Shown: positions 25,692 through 34,620 of the stretch, piece by piece
Position numbering within the stretch: the first letter of the stretch is position 1
Layout: each line of letters opens with the position of its first letter
Assembly: GCF_003952185.1 (NCBI RefSeq)
Contig: NZ_RXFS01000002.1
Coordinates: forward strand, 620,001 to 684,000
Reading direction: 5' to 3'
DNA from: Variovorax sp. 679
GTDB lineage: Bacteria; Pseudomonadota; Gammaproteobacteria; Burkholderiales; Burkholderiaceae_C
Length of the DNA: 64,000 nt
Notes under the pieces: model-generated
What the model saw: only the letters and a program-made list of their open reading frames with translations
What the model was told of the DNA's origin: nothing
The model's database searches: none
Made by a program: the position numbers and the translations under genes

Positions 25692-26240
25692 TCAGGCGGG
25701 GGGCTCTTCGGGGTGGGCACCCGGCTCGACGATGCCCGCCAGCTCGAGCTGCATCACGATGATGTTCACCAGCATGGCGATCGTCGGGCGGCCGGTGTCG
25801 ACCACGTCATGGGCGGTTTCCCGGTAGAACGGGTCGCGCGCGTCGTGCAGCTCCCGAAGCCGCCCCAGCGGGTCGGCCACCTGCAGCAGGGGCCGCTTGA
25901 CGTCATGGCGCAGGCGCCGGAACAGGTCTTCGGGGGAGGAGCGCAGGTAGATCACGTGGAAGTGATCGCGCAATTGCTGGCGGTTGGCCTCCCGGAGCAC
26001 CGCGCCGCCGCCGGTGGCCAGCACGCCTTGGGCGTTGGCCGCCAGGTCGGCGATCACGGTTTGCTCGAGGTCCCGGAAGGCCATTTCGCCTTCGCGCTCG
26101 AAGTAATCGCGGATCGAGCAGCCGATACGCTGCTCGATCACGTGATCGGTATCGATGAACGGAAGGTCCAGCCTCATCCCCAGGCGCCGGCCCACTGCGG
26201 ATTTTCCGGCGCCGGGCAAACCGACGAGTGCGACCGCCAC
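25692..26240 (-). CDS. aroK: Shikimate kinase AroK
   Basis: Phosphorylates shikimate with ATP. 182 residues: P-loop GLPGAGKS near residue 7, the shikimate-binding DTDHVIE near 31, GGG near 78 and the lid arginine in KRPLL near 115. It follows pilQ by 23 bp, the pilQ-aroK-aroB order common in gamma- and betaproteobacteria. Confidence 0.96.
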   Translation of the reverse strand: MAVALVGLPGAGKSAVGRRLGMRLDLPFIDTDHVIEQRIGCSIRDYFEREGEMAFRDLEQTVIADLAANAQGVLATGGGAVLREANRQQLRDHFHVIYLRSSPEDLFRRLRHDVKRPLLQVADPLGRLRELHDARDPFYRETAHDVVDTGRPTIAMLVNIIVMQLELAGIVEPGAHPEEPPA

Positions 26241-26263
26241 GCGGTGGCTGCTACGCCCGCGCG

Positions 26264-28414
26264 TCAGCGCGCGGCGTTGCGGTCGGTAATCATCTTCGGG
26301 GTGATAAAGACGAGCATTTCGGTCTTGTTGGCAACGCGTTCGCGCTTGCGGAACAGTGCACCCAGGTAGGGCACTTCACCCAGCACCGGCACGCGCGATT
26401 CGTCATTGGTTTCGGTGAGCTCGAAGATACCACCGATGACAACCGTGCCGCCGTTCTCGACCAGCACCTCGGTCTGCACGTGCTTGGTGTTGATCGCCGG
26501 GCCCGCCGAGGTGTTGACGCCGCGGGCGTCCTTGCTCACGTCCAGCGTCAGGATGATGTTGCCTTCCGGCGTGATCTGCGGCGTGACTTCGAGCTTCAGC
26601 ACCGCCTTGCGGAACGAGATCGAGGTGGCACCGCTGGAGGTTGCCTGCTGGTAGGGAATTTCCTCGCCCTGCTCGATCAGCGCCTTGGTCTGGTCGGCCG
26701 TGATGACACGGGGGCTGGACACCAGCTTGCCCTTGCCGTCGGCCTCGAGCGCCGAGATTTCGAGGTTCAGCATGCGCGAGAAGCTCGAGTTGAAGAGCGA
26801 GATGGCAAAGGTGCCGGCTGCATTGCCGGTTCCGCCTGCGTCGCCTGCGGGGAGGTTGATGAAGTTGGAGTTGGTCCAGGTGGTGGTGGCTGTGCTGGCG
26901 CCGCCATTGGTGCCTGGAGTAATAACCGGCATCGCGCCAACGTTGGCAAACGCCCGGTTACCAGCGGACGACGCAAAGCGCTCACCCGAGATACCACCCC
27001 CCAGTCGCACACCGAGGGACTTACCGAAGGTATCTGAAGCCTCGACGATACGGGCCTCGATCAGCACTTGGCGAACGGGAACGTCCAGCTTCTGGATCAA
27101 CTCGGTCACTTGTGCCAGGCGCGACGGAATGTCGGACACGAAGAGCTGATTGGTACGCGACTCAGCGATGACGCTGCCACGGGGACTCAGGATACGTGTC
27201 GTCGTACCACCGCCGCCTCCGCCGCCACCGCCGGCCCCCGTGCCGGTCAAACCCTGTGCAATGGCAATCGCCTTGGTGTAGTTGAGCTGGAACGACTGGG
27301 TCCGCAGCGGCTCCAGATTCTCGATCGCCGCCTTGGCCTCGAACTCGAGCTTTTCCTTGGCATTGATTTCATCCTTGGGCGCGATCCACAGAACACTGCC
27401 GTTCTTGCGCATGCCCAGGTTCTTCGCCTGCATGATGATGTCCAGGGCCTGATCCCATGGCACGTCCTTCAGTCGCAGCGTCAGTGCACCGCTCACCGAA
27501 TCCGAGGTCACGATGTTGAAGTTCGTGAAGTCGGCGATCACCTGCAGAAGCGAGCGGATCTCGATGTTCTGGAAGTTGAGCGACAGCTTCTCGCCGTTGT
27601 AGCCCACGCCTTGCGTCAGCTTGGTCGGATCGACCTTGCGGGCACGGACTTCGACCACGAACTGGTTTTCGCTCTGGTAGGCGCTGTGCTCCCAGTCGCC
27701 CTTCGCGTCGATCGTCATGCGAACACGGTCGCCCGATTGCTGCGAGGTGATCAGCTGGACCGGGGTTCCAAAGTCGGACACGTCGAGGCGACGGCGCAGG
27801 CCTTCGGGCAGCGTCGACTTGGTGAACTCCACGACGAGGCTCTTGCCTTGCTGCTTGACGTCGACACCCACCTGGTTGTTCGGAAGATCGACGATGACCC
27901 GGCCCGTGCTGTCGGCACCGAGGCGGAAATCGACGTCCTTCAGCGGCAGCGTGTCCCGGTTGCGGTTTTCCGCAAATGTCGTGGCGGCCGAGGCGACGAG
28001 CGCCGAACCAGCCACCGGCTCCAGGACCACCAGCAGCGACTTGCCCTGGATTTCGGCTTTGTACGCAGTCGCCTGCTTCAGGTTCAGCACCACGCGGCTG
28101 CGCTCGCCGGCTTGAACCACGTTCACCGAACGCAGGTTGCCCTGATTCACTTCGATGGCGGAACGGCCGATGGCATTCGTGACGCCCGGGAAGTCGAGCG
28201 CGATGCGCGCCGGCGTCTGGACGGTGAATCCGGCGGGCACCGCTGCAAGCGGCTGCGCAAGATCGATGCGGATCACTTCCGAGCCGGACTGCGTGGAACT
28301 GGTCACGGCTTCGATGGCGTTTTGCGCATGGGCCACGGCCAATGCACCGAAGGCCAGCAGACCCAGGCCGGCAGCGCGCAGCCACTGTGCCATCGTTGAT
28401 TTCTTATGGTTCAT
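26264..28414 (-). CDS. pilQ: Type IV pilus secretin PilQ
   Basis: Outer-membrane secretin through which the type IV pilus emerges. 716 residues: signal peptide ending near AHA, two N-terminal AMIN-type segments (peptidoglycan binding), an N0/N1 region with LNFQNIEIRSLLQVIADFTNFN, a Gly-rich linker near 440, and the C-terminal secretin domain with VPVLGEVPYLGALFR. ATG 28414 overlaps the pilP stop by 4 bp and is preferred to the upstream in-frame ATG, which would lie within pilP. Confidence 0.96.
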   Translation of the reverse strand: MNHKKSTMAQWLRAAGLGLLAFGALAVAHAQNAIEAVTSSTQSGSEVIRIDLAQPLAAVPAGFTVQTPARIALDFPGVTNAIGRSAIEVNQGNLRSVNVVQAGERSRVVLNLKQATAYKAEIQGKSLLVVLEPVAGSALVASAATTFAENRNRDTLPLKDVDFRLGADSTGRVIVDLPNNQVGVDVKQQGKSLVVEFTKSTLPEGLRRRLDVSDFGTPVQLITSQQSGDRVRMTIDAKGDWEHSAYQSENQFVVEVRARKVDPTKLTQGVGYNGEKLSLNFQNIEIRSLLQVIADFTNFNIVTSDSVSGALTLRLKDVPWDQALDIIMQAKNLGMRKNGSVLWIAPKDEINAKEKLEFEAKAAIENLEPLRTQSFQLNYTKAIAIAQGLTGTGAGGGGGGGGGTTTRILSPRGSVIAESRTNQLFVSDIPSRLAQVTELIQKLDVPVRQVLIEARIVEASDTFGKSLGVRLGGGISGERFASSAGNRAFANVGAMPVITPGTNGGASTATTTWTNSNFINLPAGDAGGTGNAAGTFAISLFNSSFSRMLNLEISALEADGKGKLVSSPRVITADQTKALIEQGEEIPYQQATSSGATSISFRKAVLKLEVTPQITPEGNIILTLDVSKDARGVNTSAGPAINTKHVQTEVLVENGGTVVIGGIFELTETNDESRVPVLGEVPYLGALFRKRERVANKTEMLVFITPKMITDRNAAR

Positions 28415-28950
28415 TTCGCACTCTCTTGCAGCTGCAGCGTCGCAACGCGTTCGATCCATTCGCCGGCGGCGTCCTGCACGATCTCACGCAGGGCGACTTC
28501 GGTTTCGTTGATACGGGTGATACGCCCGTAGTTGAGTCCCAGGTATTCGCCGACGCGCACCTTGTAGAGGAGCTTGTCGACACGGACCAGCGCCACCGGC
28601 TGGCCGTTGCGGTTCATGCTGCCGACCATGGCCATCGAATCCAGCGGGAAGGCTTCGAGCGCTTCCTTGCGGCGCGCAAGCTCGGGCGCGATCAGCTCCG
28701 AAGTGCTCGGCTGGTTCGACTCGCGGCGCAGTGCCTGCGTCAGCTTCAGGATGTTGAAGGGCTCGAAAGCCGAGGCTTCGGTGTACGTCTGCGGCGTGAA
28801 CTTCTTGGGCTCGGAAATGGGCGGCACCGAGGGCTTCACCTGGGCGCGCTGCTCGGCCATCCACCGCTGCAGGTCTTCCTGACCTGAATCGCAGGCGCTC
28901 AGTGCCGACGCCGCCAGCGTCAGCCACAGTACTTTGGCGACGATCTTCAT
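28411..28950 (-). CDS. pilP: Type IV pilus assembly lipoprotein PilP
   Basis: Inner-membrane lipoprotein that links the PilMNO platform to the PilQ secretin. 179 residues: lipobox LSAC (Cys near 20), a disordered Pro-rich segment, and the C-terminal beta-sandwich with VRVGEYLGLNYGRITRINETEVALREIV. Overlaps pilO and pilQ by 4 bp each. Confidence 0.96.
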   Translation of the reverse strand: MKIVAKVLWLTLAASALSACDSGQEDLQRWMAEQRAQVKPSVPPISEPKKFTPQTYTEASAFEPFNILKLTQALRRESNQPSTSELIAPELARRKEALEAFPLDSMAMVGSMNRNGQPVALVRVDKLLYKVRVGEYLGLNYGRITRINETEVALREIVQDAAGEWIERVATLQLQESAK

Positions 28951-29624
28951 TTCTTCGCCTTCGGCGCGGAGGCGCGCTTCTGCGCGGCCCGCTCGTCGTC
29001 ATCGAGGTAGCGGTAGGTGCGCGCGGTGGCATCCATCGTCAGCACGTCCTTGTCCTTTTGCGGGGTGACGGAGATGTTGTTCAGCGTCACGATGCGCGAC
29101 AGGCCTGCCACGTCGGCCGCGAAGGCACCCATGTCGTGATACCGGCCAGTCACGCGAACGGCGATCGGGAGCTCGGCATAGTAGTCCTTGACCGATACCT
29201 GTCCCGGCCGGAACAGCTCGAACTGGAGGCTGCGACCGAGGCCCGCCTGGTTGATGTCCGAGAGCAGGGCATCCATCTCGGCCTTGCTGGGCAGCTGCTT
29301 TTCGAGCAGGGTCACGTATTGCTGCACCTGCTCGCGCTGCTTCTTCAGCAACTCAAGGTTCGCAGCCTGAGCCACCTTCTTCTGGTAGTCGGCCTTGAGT
29401 GCGACTTCCTTGGAGCGCTCGCTTTCGAGCTCGTCGTTCGAATTGGTCAGCCAGGCGAACCAGAGGGCGACCAGCACGAGCGCAGTGACCGCCAGGCAGA
29501 GCGCATAGCGGGGCACGGGAGGCCACGCCGACGGATCGTTCGGATTGAGCCCGCGGAATTGCTCGCCGAAGCGCTGCAACGCGGCGCCGACGTCGATTTT
29601 CTGGGAGGGGCGATTGCTTGCCAT
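28947..29624 (-). CDS. pilO: Type IV pilus alignment protein PilO
   Basis: Bitopic inner-membrane protein that pairs with PilN. 225 residues: cytoplasmic N terminus, one transmembrane helix (about 44-62), a coiled-coil segment rich in Lys/Glu/Gln (about 65-115), and the ferredoxin-like periplasmic domain with VRVTGRYHDMGAFAADVAGL. 6 bp after pilN. Confidence 0.95.
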   Translation of the reverse strand: MASNRPSQKIDVGAALQRFGEQFRGLNPNDPSAWPPVPRYALCLAVTALVLVALWFAWLTNSNDELESERSKEVALKADYQKKVAQAANLELLKKQREQVQQYVTLLEKQLPSKAEMDALLSDINQAGLGRSLQFELFRPGQVSVKDYYAELPIAVRVTGRYHDMGAFAADVAGLSRIVTLNNISVTPQKDKDVLTMDATARTYRYLDDDERAAQKRASAPKAKK

Positions 29625-29630
29625 GATCGG

Positions 29631-30251
29631 TTACCCCTTGGACTGCGCCGTTGCGGCCAGGGCCTTCTCGGCGGCGGCCTTTTGAGCATCGGTGGGGCGT
29701 TTCAGGCCAATGCGCATCGTGAAGTTCGCCACGCGACGCTGGTCGCGCGGATTCAGGTTCACGTTCGCGGACGTGATTTCGACCAGCTCGGGTTTCACCA
29801 GCCACGGGCTGTTGTTGCCGAGATTGCGCAGCAGTTCCGAGACACGCTCGTTCGACTGCGCCATGCCTTGCAGCGTGACAGTCTGGTTGTCCTGCTTCAT
29901 GTTGGTCAGGTAGACGCCATCGGGCAGTTGCCGTACCAGCTCGTTGAGCAGGTGCACCGGCAGGTTGCGGTCGCCCTGCAGGTCTTCGACGGCCTGCTGG
30001 CGCGCCCGCAGCGCAGCAATTTCTTCCTGGAGGGTCGAAATTTCCTTGATCTCGACCTCGAGCTTCTTGATCTCGGCCTGGAGAAAGCTGTTCTTCGATT
30101 GCTGCGCAGAAATCTGGGCTTCGAACCACAGGTAGCCCAGGCCCGCGATCAGCACGCCCAGAATCGCTGCAGCACCCAGGGTACCGTAGAAAGCCTCGCG
30201 CCGGCGCTTGCGTGACGCCTCGCGGTGCGGAAGCAGATTGATGAGGATCAC
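29631..30251 (-). CDS. pilN: Type IV pilus assembly protein PilN
   Basis: Bitopic inner-membrane protein, 206 residues. It begins with ILINLLPHRE, the conserved cytoplasmic peptide that docks on PilM, then has a transmembrane helix (about 22-42), a coiled coil (about 50-90) and a periplasmic domain. The start is GTG at 30251, overlapping the pilM stop (GTGA); an upstream ATG would put the PilM-binding peptide internally and overlap pilM more, so GTG is preferred. Confidence 0.93.
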   Translation of the reverse strand: MILINLLPHREASRKRRREAFYGTLGAAAILGVLIAGLGYLWFEAQISAQQSKNSFLQAEIKKLEVEIKEISTLQEEIAALRARQQAVEDLQGDRNLPVHLLNELVRQLPDGVYLTNMKQDNQTVTLQGMAQSNERVSELLRNLGNNSPWLVKPELVEITSANVNLNPRDQRRVANFTMRIGLKRPTDAQKAAAEKALAATAQSKG

Positions 30252-31327
30252 TGCAGGAACCTCCGCATGGCCAGCCCGCACGAGGTCAGATACGAGGGAG
30301 CCTCGCGACGCACCTTCTTCTCGCGGATGTTCGAGCTGAAATCCATGCCTTCGAAGGGATTCAGCAACGAGCAGGCAAACGAGGTCTGCCGCGTGACGGC
30401 GTTGGTCAGACCCGGCAACGACGCCGATCCGCCTGCCAGCAGGACATAGTCGACGCGGTTGTGCGGCGTGCTGGTGAAGAAGAACTGGAGCGCTCGCGCG
30501 ATTTCCTGCGCAATGCTTTCCACGAAGGGTTTCAGGACACCGGAGCCGTAATCGTCCGGCAGGTCGCCACTGCGCTTCTTCGCCTCGGCTTCCTCGGCGG
30601 AAAAACCGTACTGGCGCACGATCAGCTGCGTGAGCTGCGCGCCGCCGAACGCCTGGTCGCGGTCGTACAGCACTTCCTGGTTGCGCAGCACCTGCATGCT
30701 GGTGGTGAAAGCTCCCACTTCGAAGAGCGCCACGATCGAATCGACGCCCTTGCCGGGCAGTTGCTCGATCAGCCTGGCGGTTGCCAGACGCGAGGCATAG
30801 GACTCGACGTCGAGGATCATCGCTTTCAGGCCGGCAGCTTCCGCCAGGCCTTCGCGGTCCTGGACCTTTTCCTTGCGCGATGCGGCGATCAGCACTTCCA
30901 CGTCGCCGGCGGAGCTGGCGCTCGGCCCCGTCACGCAGAAGTCAAGACTGACTTCGTCCAGCGAGAACGGGATGTACTGGTTGGCTTCGGACTCGACCTG
31001 GATCTCGAGTTCCTGCTCGCTCATGCCGCCCGGAAGAATGATCTTCTTGGTAATAACGGCCGAAGGCGGCAGCGCGAGCGCCACGTTGCGGGTGCGCGTG
31101 CCGCTCTTGCGGATGACGCGGCGGACGGCTTCGGCCACCTCGTCGAATTTCTCGACGTTGCCGTCGGTGATCCAGCCCCGTTCGAGAGGCTCGATGGCGC
31201 AGCGCTCCAGGACCAGCTTGCCGCTGGCCTCACGGCCGAGCTCGACCAGCTTGACGCTGGACGAACTTACGTCCAGCCCCAGCAGGGGAGCGTTCTGACG
31301 ACGAAACAATGATCCAAGAGCAGCCAA
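30248..31327 (-). CDS. pilM: Type IV pilus assembly protein PilM
   Basis: Actin-like cytoplasmic ATPase-fold protein that binds PilN and connects the pilus platform to the motor. 359 residues: GLDVSSSSVKLVEL near residue 17, VLIAASRKEKVQ in the middle and LLAGGSASLPGL near the C terminus. The start is taken as TTG at 31327, because AGAGGAA lies about 8 nt upstream and family members begin there; no in-frame ATG fits. First gene of pilMNOPQ, divergent from mrcA. Confidence 0.92.
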   Translation of the reverse strand: MAALGSLFRRQNAPLLGLDVSSSSVKLVELGREASGKLVLERCAIEPLERGWITDGNVEKFDEVAEAVRRVIRKSGTRTRNVALALPPSAVITKKIILPGGMSEQELEIQVESEANQYIPFSLDEVSLDFCVTGPSASSAGDVEVLIAASRKEKVQDREGLAEAAGLKAMILDVESYASRLATARLIEQLPGKGVDSIVALFEVGAFTTSMQVLRNQEVLYDRDQAFGGAQLTQLIVRQYGFSAEEAEAKKRSGDLPDDYGSGVLKPFVESIAQEIARALQFFFTSTPHNRVDYVLLAGGSASLPGLTNAVTRQTSFACSLLNPFEGMDFSSNIREKKVRREAPSYLTSCGLAMRRFLQ

Positions 31328-31568
31328 GTTAGGTTCCTCTTCCCCTATATTTGTAACCAATAGAAAAAATTGAATTCGGTTGCATGCTAGCAGCAGGCGT
31401 AGCGGCAACCAAGCAACGCTGCAGGGCAAAACCCCCAAGCGTTGTCAAAACCTGACGTCAAATCCGCATTTTGTAACTTTTGAATTAGAGCAATGCAAGC
31501 CCCACAAAGATCGGATCGTGTGGAGGGGGCGGCTTTTTATAATGTCGGGTGACTCCGAGCGGCCCCTC
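31328..31568. promoter_or_regulatory. Divergent pilM / mrcA control region
   Basis: About 215-240 bp, AT-richer than its surroundings, between pilM (minus) and mrcA (plus). The clearest signal is a perfect TATAAT at 31538-31543 on the plus strand, with no convincing -35. Transcription from it would start near 31550, which favours ATG 31569 for mrcA. No clear pilM promoter could be picked, only AT-rich sequence at 31340-31375. Confidence 0.5.
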
Positions 31569-33977
31569 ATGCAAGAAACTTCCAGCCCCAAAGGGCCAGC
31601 CAAGAACCCTCCCACCAAGCGCCCGACCTGGCTGAAATGGCTGTTGCGCTTTTTCTTCTGGGGCTTCGGCATCGCCCTGGCCGGCGTTCTGGCGGTGCTG
31701 TGCGTGGTGGCTGTAGCCCTCGCAGTCGCCTATCCGAACCTGCCGGACATCAGCGAACTCTCCGATTACCGGCCCAAGCTGCCGCTGCGGGTGTTCTCGG
31801 CCGAGGGCACCCTGATCGGCGAGTTCGGCGAGGAGCGCCGTAATCTCACGCCGATCTCGGCCATTCCGAAGGTGGTGAAAGACGCCGTCCTGGCAGCCGA
31901 AGACACCCGCTTCTATGACCACGGTGGCGTCGACTACAAGGGCATGGTGCGCGCGGGCCTGGCCAACATGAACCGCGTGAAGAGCCAGGGCGCGTCGACC
32001 ATCACCATGCAGGTGGCGCGCAACGTCTACCTGAGCTCCGAGAAAACGCTCACCCGCAAGATCTACGAGGTGCTGCTCACTTTCAAGCTGGAGCACCTGC
32101 TCACCAAGGACCAGATCTTCGAGATCTACCTGAACCAGATCTACCTCGGCAACCGCGCCTACGGCTTCGCCGCAGCATCCGAAGCGTATTTCGGCAAGCC
32201 CCTGCAGGAGCTCACGATCGCACAGGCCGCCATGCTGGCCGGCCTCCCGAAGGCGCCGGGCGCGAACAACCCCGTCAACAACCCGCAACGCGCACGTGGT
32301 CGCCAGTTCTACGTGATCGACCGCATGCAGGAAGCCGGCTTCATCACCGCCGAGCAGGCAGCCGAGGCCAAGAAGGAAGAGCTGCACCTGCGCGATGCGG
32401 CGGACCCGAACCGCCTGCACGCCGAATATGTTGCGGAAACCGTACGCCAGCTCATGTACGCGCAGTACGGCGACAGCACCTACACACGCGGCCTCAAGGT
32501 CTATACCTCGCTGGTCGCGGCCGACCAGGCTGCTGCCTACAAGGCGCTGCGCAAGGGCATCATGGATTACGAGCGCCGCCAGATCTATCGCGGCCCCGAG
32601 AAATTCGTCGACCTGCCCAACGATGCCAAGGAGCTCGACGAAGCGGTGGACGACGCGCTCAGCGACCATCCCGACAACGGCGACGTGATGGCGGCAGTCG
32701 TGCTCAAGGCCACGGCCAAGCAGATCGACGCCGTGCGAGGCAACGGCGACCCCGTGCAGATCACCGGTGACGGCCTCAAGCCAGCTCAGTCCGGCCTTTC
32801 CGACAAGGCCCCGCCCAACATCAAGATCCGACGCGGCGCGGTCATCCGCGTGGTGAAGACGCCCAAGAACACCTGGGAAATCACGCAGCTACCCGAGGTC
32901 GAAGGCGCCTTCGTCGCCATGGACCCGCGCGACGGCGCCATCAAGGCGCTCGTTGGCGGCTTCGATTTCGGCAAGAACAAGTTCAACCACGTCACGCAGG
33001 CATGGCGCCAGCCGGGTTCGAGCTTCAAGCCCTTCATCTACTCGGCAGCGCTCGAGAAGGGCTTCACGCCCGCCACCGTCATCAACGACGGCCCGCTCTT
33101 CTTCGACGCCGGCACCACCGGCGGCCAGCCTTGGGAGCCGAAGAACTACGGCGGCGGCTACGACGGTCCGATGTCGATGCGCACCGCGCTGATGAAGTCG
33201 AAGAACCTCGTGTCGATCCGCATCCTGCAATCCATCGGCACGCGCTACGCGCAGGAGTGGATCACCAACTTCGGCTTCGACAAGGAAAAGCACCCGGCCT
33301 ACCTGCCGATGGCGCTCGGTGCCGGCTCGGTCACGCCGATGCAGATGGCGGTGGGCTATTCGGTGTTCGCCAACGGCGGCTACCGCGTCAATCCATACCT
33401 CGTGACCCGCATCACCGACCACAAGGACAAGGTACTGGTCGACAAGCAGCCTCCCCTACTGAACGAGTCTCTGCGCGTCATCCCGCAGCGCAATGCCTTC
33501 ATCATGGACACGCTGCTGAATTCCGTGGCCCGCGCCGGCACCGCCGCCAAGGCACAGGCCATGCTCAAGCGCCCCGACCTGTACGGAAAGACCGGCACCA
33601 CCAACGACTCGCTCGATGCATGGTTCGCCGGCTTCCAGCCGACCATGACGGCCATCTCGTGGATCGGCTATGACACGCCGCGCAACCTGGGCGACCGCGA
33701 GACCGGCGGCGGCCTGAGCCTGCCGATCTGGATCACCTACATGGAAACCGCCATCAAGGGCGTGCCGGTGACCGAGCTGTCGGCCAATCCGCCCTCGGGC
33801 ATCGTGAATGTCGGCGGCGAGTGGTACTACGACGACTACGCACCGGGACGCGGCGTTGCAAGCCTGGGCGTCGAATCTGCGCCGACGGCGCCGGTGGAGG
33901 CCCTGACAGGCGCTCCGGTGAGCCCTCCGGCCCCGCCCGAGGAGCGCAATCGCATCCTCGACCTGTTCCGCAACTGA
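31569..33977 (+). CDS. mrcA: Penicillin-binding protein 1A (bifunctional transglycosylase/transpeptidase)
   Basis: Class A PBP that polymerises and cross-links peptidoglycan. About 802 residues: one transmembrane anchor (about 26-52), a GT51 transglycosylase domain with catalytic Glu in AAEDTRFYDHGG near 104, an inserted OB-like region, and the transpeptidase with SSFK (active Ser), SKN and KTGTT. ATG 31542 is also in frame but its first bases are the last bases of a TATAAT box; its GGAGG is about 15 nt away. Neither start has a good ribosome site. Divergent from pilM, the usual order. Confidence 0.95.
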   Translation: MQETSSPKGPAKNPPTKRPTWLKWLLRFFFWGFGIALAGVLAVLCVVAVALAVAYPNLPDISELSDYRPKLPLRVFSAEGTLIGEFGEERRNLTPISAIPKVVKDAVLAAEDTRFYDHGGVDYKGMVRAGLANMNRVKSQGASTITMQVARNVYLSSEKTLTRKIYEVLLTFKLEHLLTKDQIFEIYLNQIYLGNRAYGFAAASEAYFGKPLQELTIAQAAMLAGLPKAPGANNPVNNPQRARGRQFYVIDRMQEAGFITAEQAAEAKKEELHLRDAADPNRLHAEYVAETVRQLMYAQYGDSTYTRGLKVYTSLVAADQAAAYKALRKGIMDYERRQIYRGPEKFVDLPNDAKELDEAVDDALSDHPDNGDVMAAVVLKATAKQIDAVRGNGDPVQITGDGLKPAQSGLSDKAPPNIKIRRGAVIRVVKTPKNTWEITQLPEVEGAFVAMDPRDGAIKALVGGFDFGKNKFNHVTQAWRQPGSSFKPFIYSAALEKGFTPATVINDGPLFFDAGTTGGQPWEPKNYGGGYDGPMSMRTALMKSKNLVSIRILQSIGTRYAQEWITNFGFDKEKHPAYLPMALGAGSVTPMQMAVGYSVFANGGYRVNPYLVTRITDHKDKVLVDKQPPLLNESLRVIPQRNAFIMDTLLNSVARAGTAAKAQAMLKRPDLYGKTGTTNDSLDAWFAGFQPTMTAISWIGYDTPRNLGDRETGGGLSLPIWITYMETAIKGVPVTELSANPPSGIVNVGGEWYYDDYAPGRGVASLGVESAPTAPVEALTGAPVSPPAPPEERNRILDLFRN

Positions 33978-33993
33978 CGGCGGCGATGAAGGG

Positions 33994-34326
33994 TCAGGCA
34001 GCCACGAAGCTCAGTGGCTGCCCGGCCTGCAGGGTCGCCTCGCGCGACAGGTTGCCGAAAAACTCCTCGCCGGTCTTGGTGTCGAGCCAGACCTTGCCGT
34101 CGTGGCGGTAGTGATAGCCGCCGGAGCGCGCGGCAAGCCAGATTTCCTGCAGGGGCTTCTGCAGATTCACGATCAGCTGACTGCCGTTGCGGAATGAAAT
34201 CGTGATCATCCCGCCCACCCTCTGGTTGTCGATGTCGGCGTCGGTCGCTTCGTTGATGCGGTCGCAGCCCAGCTCGATAGCTGCCAGCGCAGCCTCGGCG
34301 CGATCCATGTACTCGGTGTCGGTCAT
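33994..34326 (-). CDS. cyaY: Frataxin-like iron donor CyaY
   Basis: Frataxin homologue that modulates Fe-S cluster assembly. 110 residues with the acidic first helix ([17 protein letters not shown]), [33 protein letters not shown] and a C-terminal strand, the full frataxin fold. ATG 34326 is chosen over an upstream ATG that would overlap the divergent lptM. Only 12 bp separate the two starts. Confidence 0.95.
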   Translation of the reverse strand: MTDTEYMDRAEAALAAIELGCDRINEATDADIDNQRVGGMITISFRNGSQLIVNLQKPLQEIWLAARSGGYHYRHDGKVWLDTKTGEEFFGNLSREATLQAGQPLSFVAA

Positions 34327-34338
34327 TACAATTTCGCC

Positions 34339-34620
34339 ATGTTGAACGTTCGCCAAATTCTAGTGAGCACCCGCGCCCGCGCCGCGCTCATGGTCTGCAT
34401 CGTCGTGGGCACCGCCGGGCTTGTCGCCGCCTGTGGACAGCGCGGAGCGCTGTACCTGCCGACCGATCCGGCCGCCGCCGGGCGTGCCACGCTGCCGGAG
34501 CTCATGACGCCCGACAGCCTGCGGCCCTCGTCTTCCACATCCTCCAATCAGGCAGCGCCCACGCCAGCCGCGGCCGCCAGCGCACCGGCCGGCAACACCA
34601 GCACGGAGCAGCGCAAGTGA
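34339..34620 (+). CDS. lptM: LPS translocon maturation lipoprotein LptM (YifL-like)
   Basis: Small outer-membrane lipoprotein of 93 residues. Lipobox LVAAC (Cys near residue 32), followed by the family motif [10 protein letters not shown], then a disordered Ala/Ser/Pro tail. LptM homologues assist disulfide maturation of LptD; that role is from family knowledge. The cyaY-lptM divergence is shared with E. coli. TACAAT lies at 34327-34332, so transcription could begin at the ATG itself. Confidence 0.9.
   Translation: MLNVRQILVSTRARAALMVCIVVGTAGLVAACGQRGALYLPTDPAAAGRATLPELMTPDSLRPSSSTSSNQAAPTPAAAASAPAGNTSTEQRK

Noticed and set aside
31542-31568. mrcA starting at ATG 31542
   Set aside because: That codon sits in a TATAAT box; the later ATG 31569 is preferred, although upstream transcription would make the first usable.
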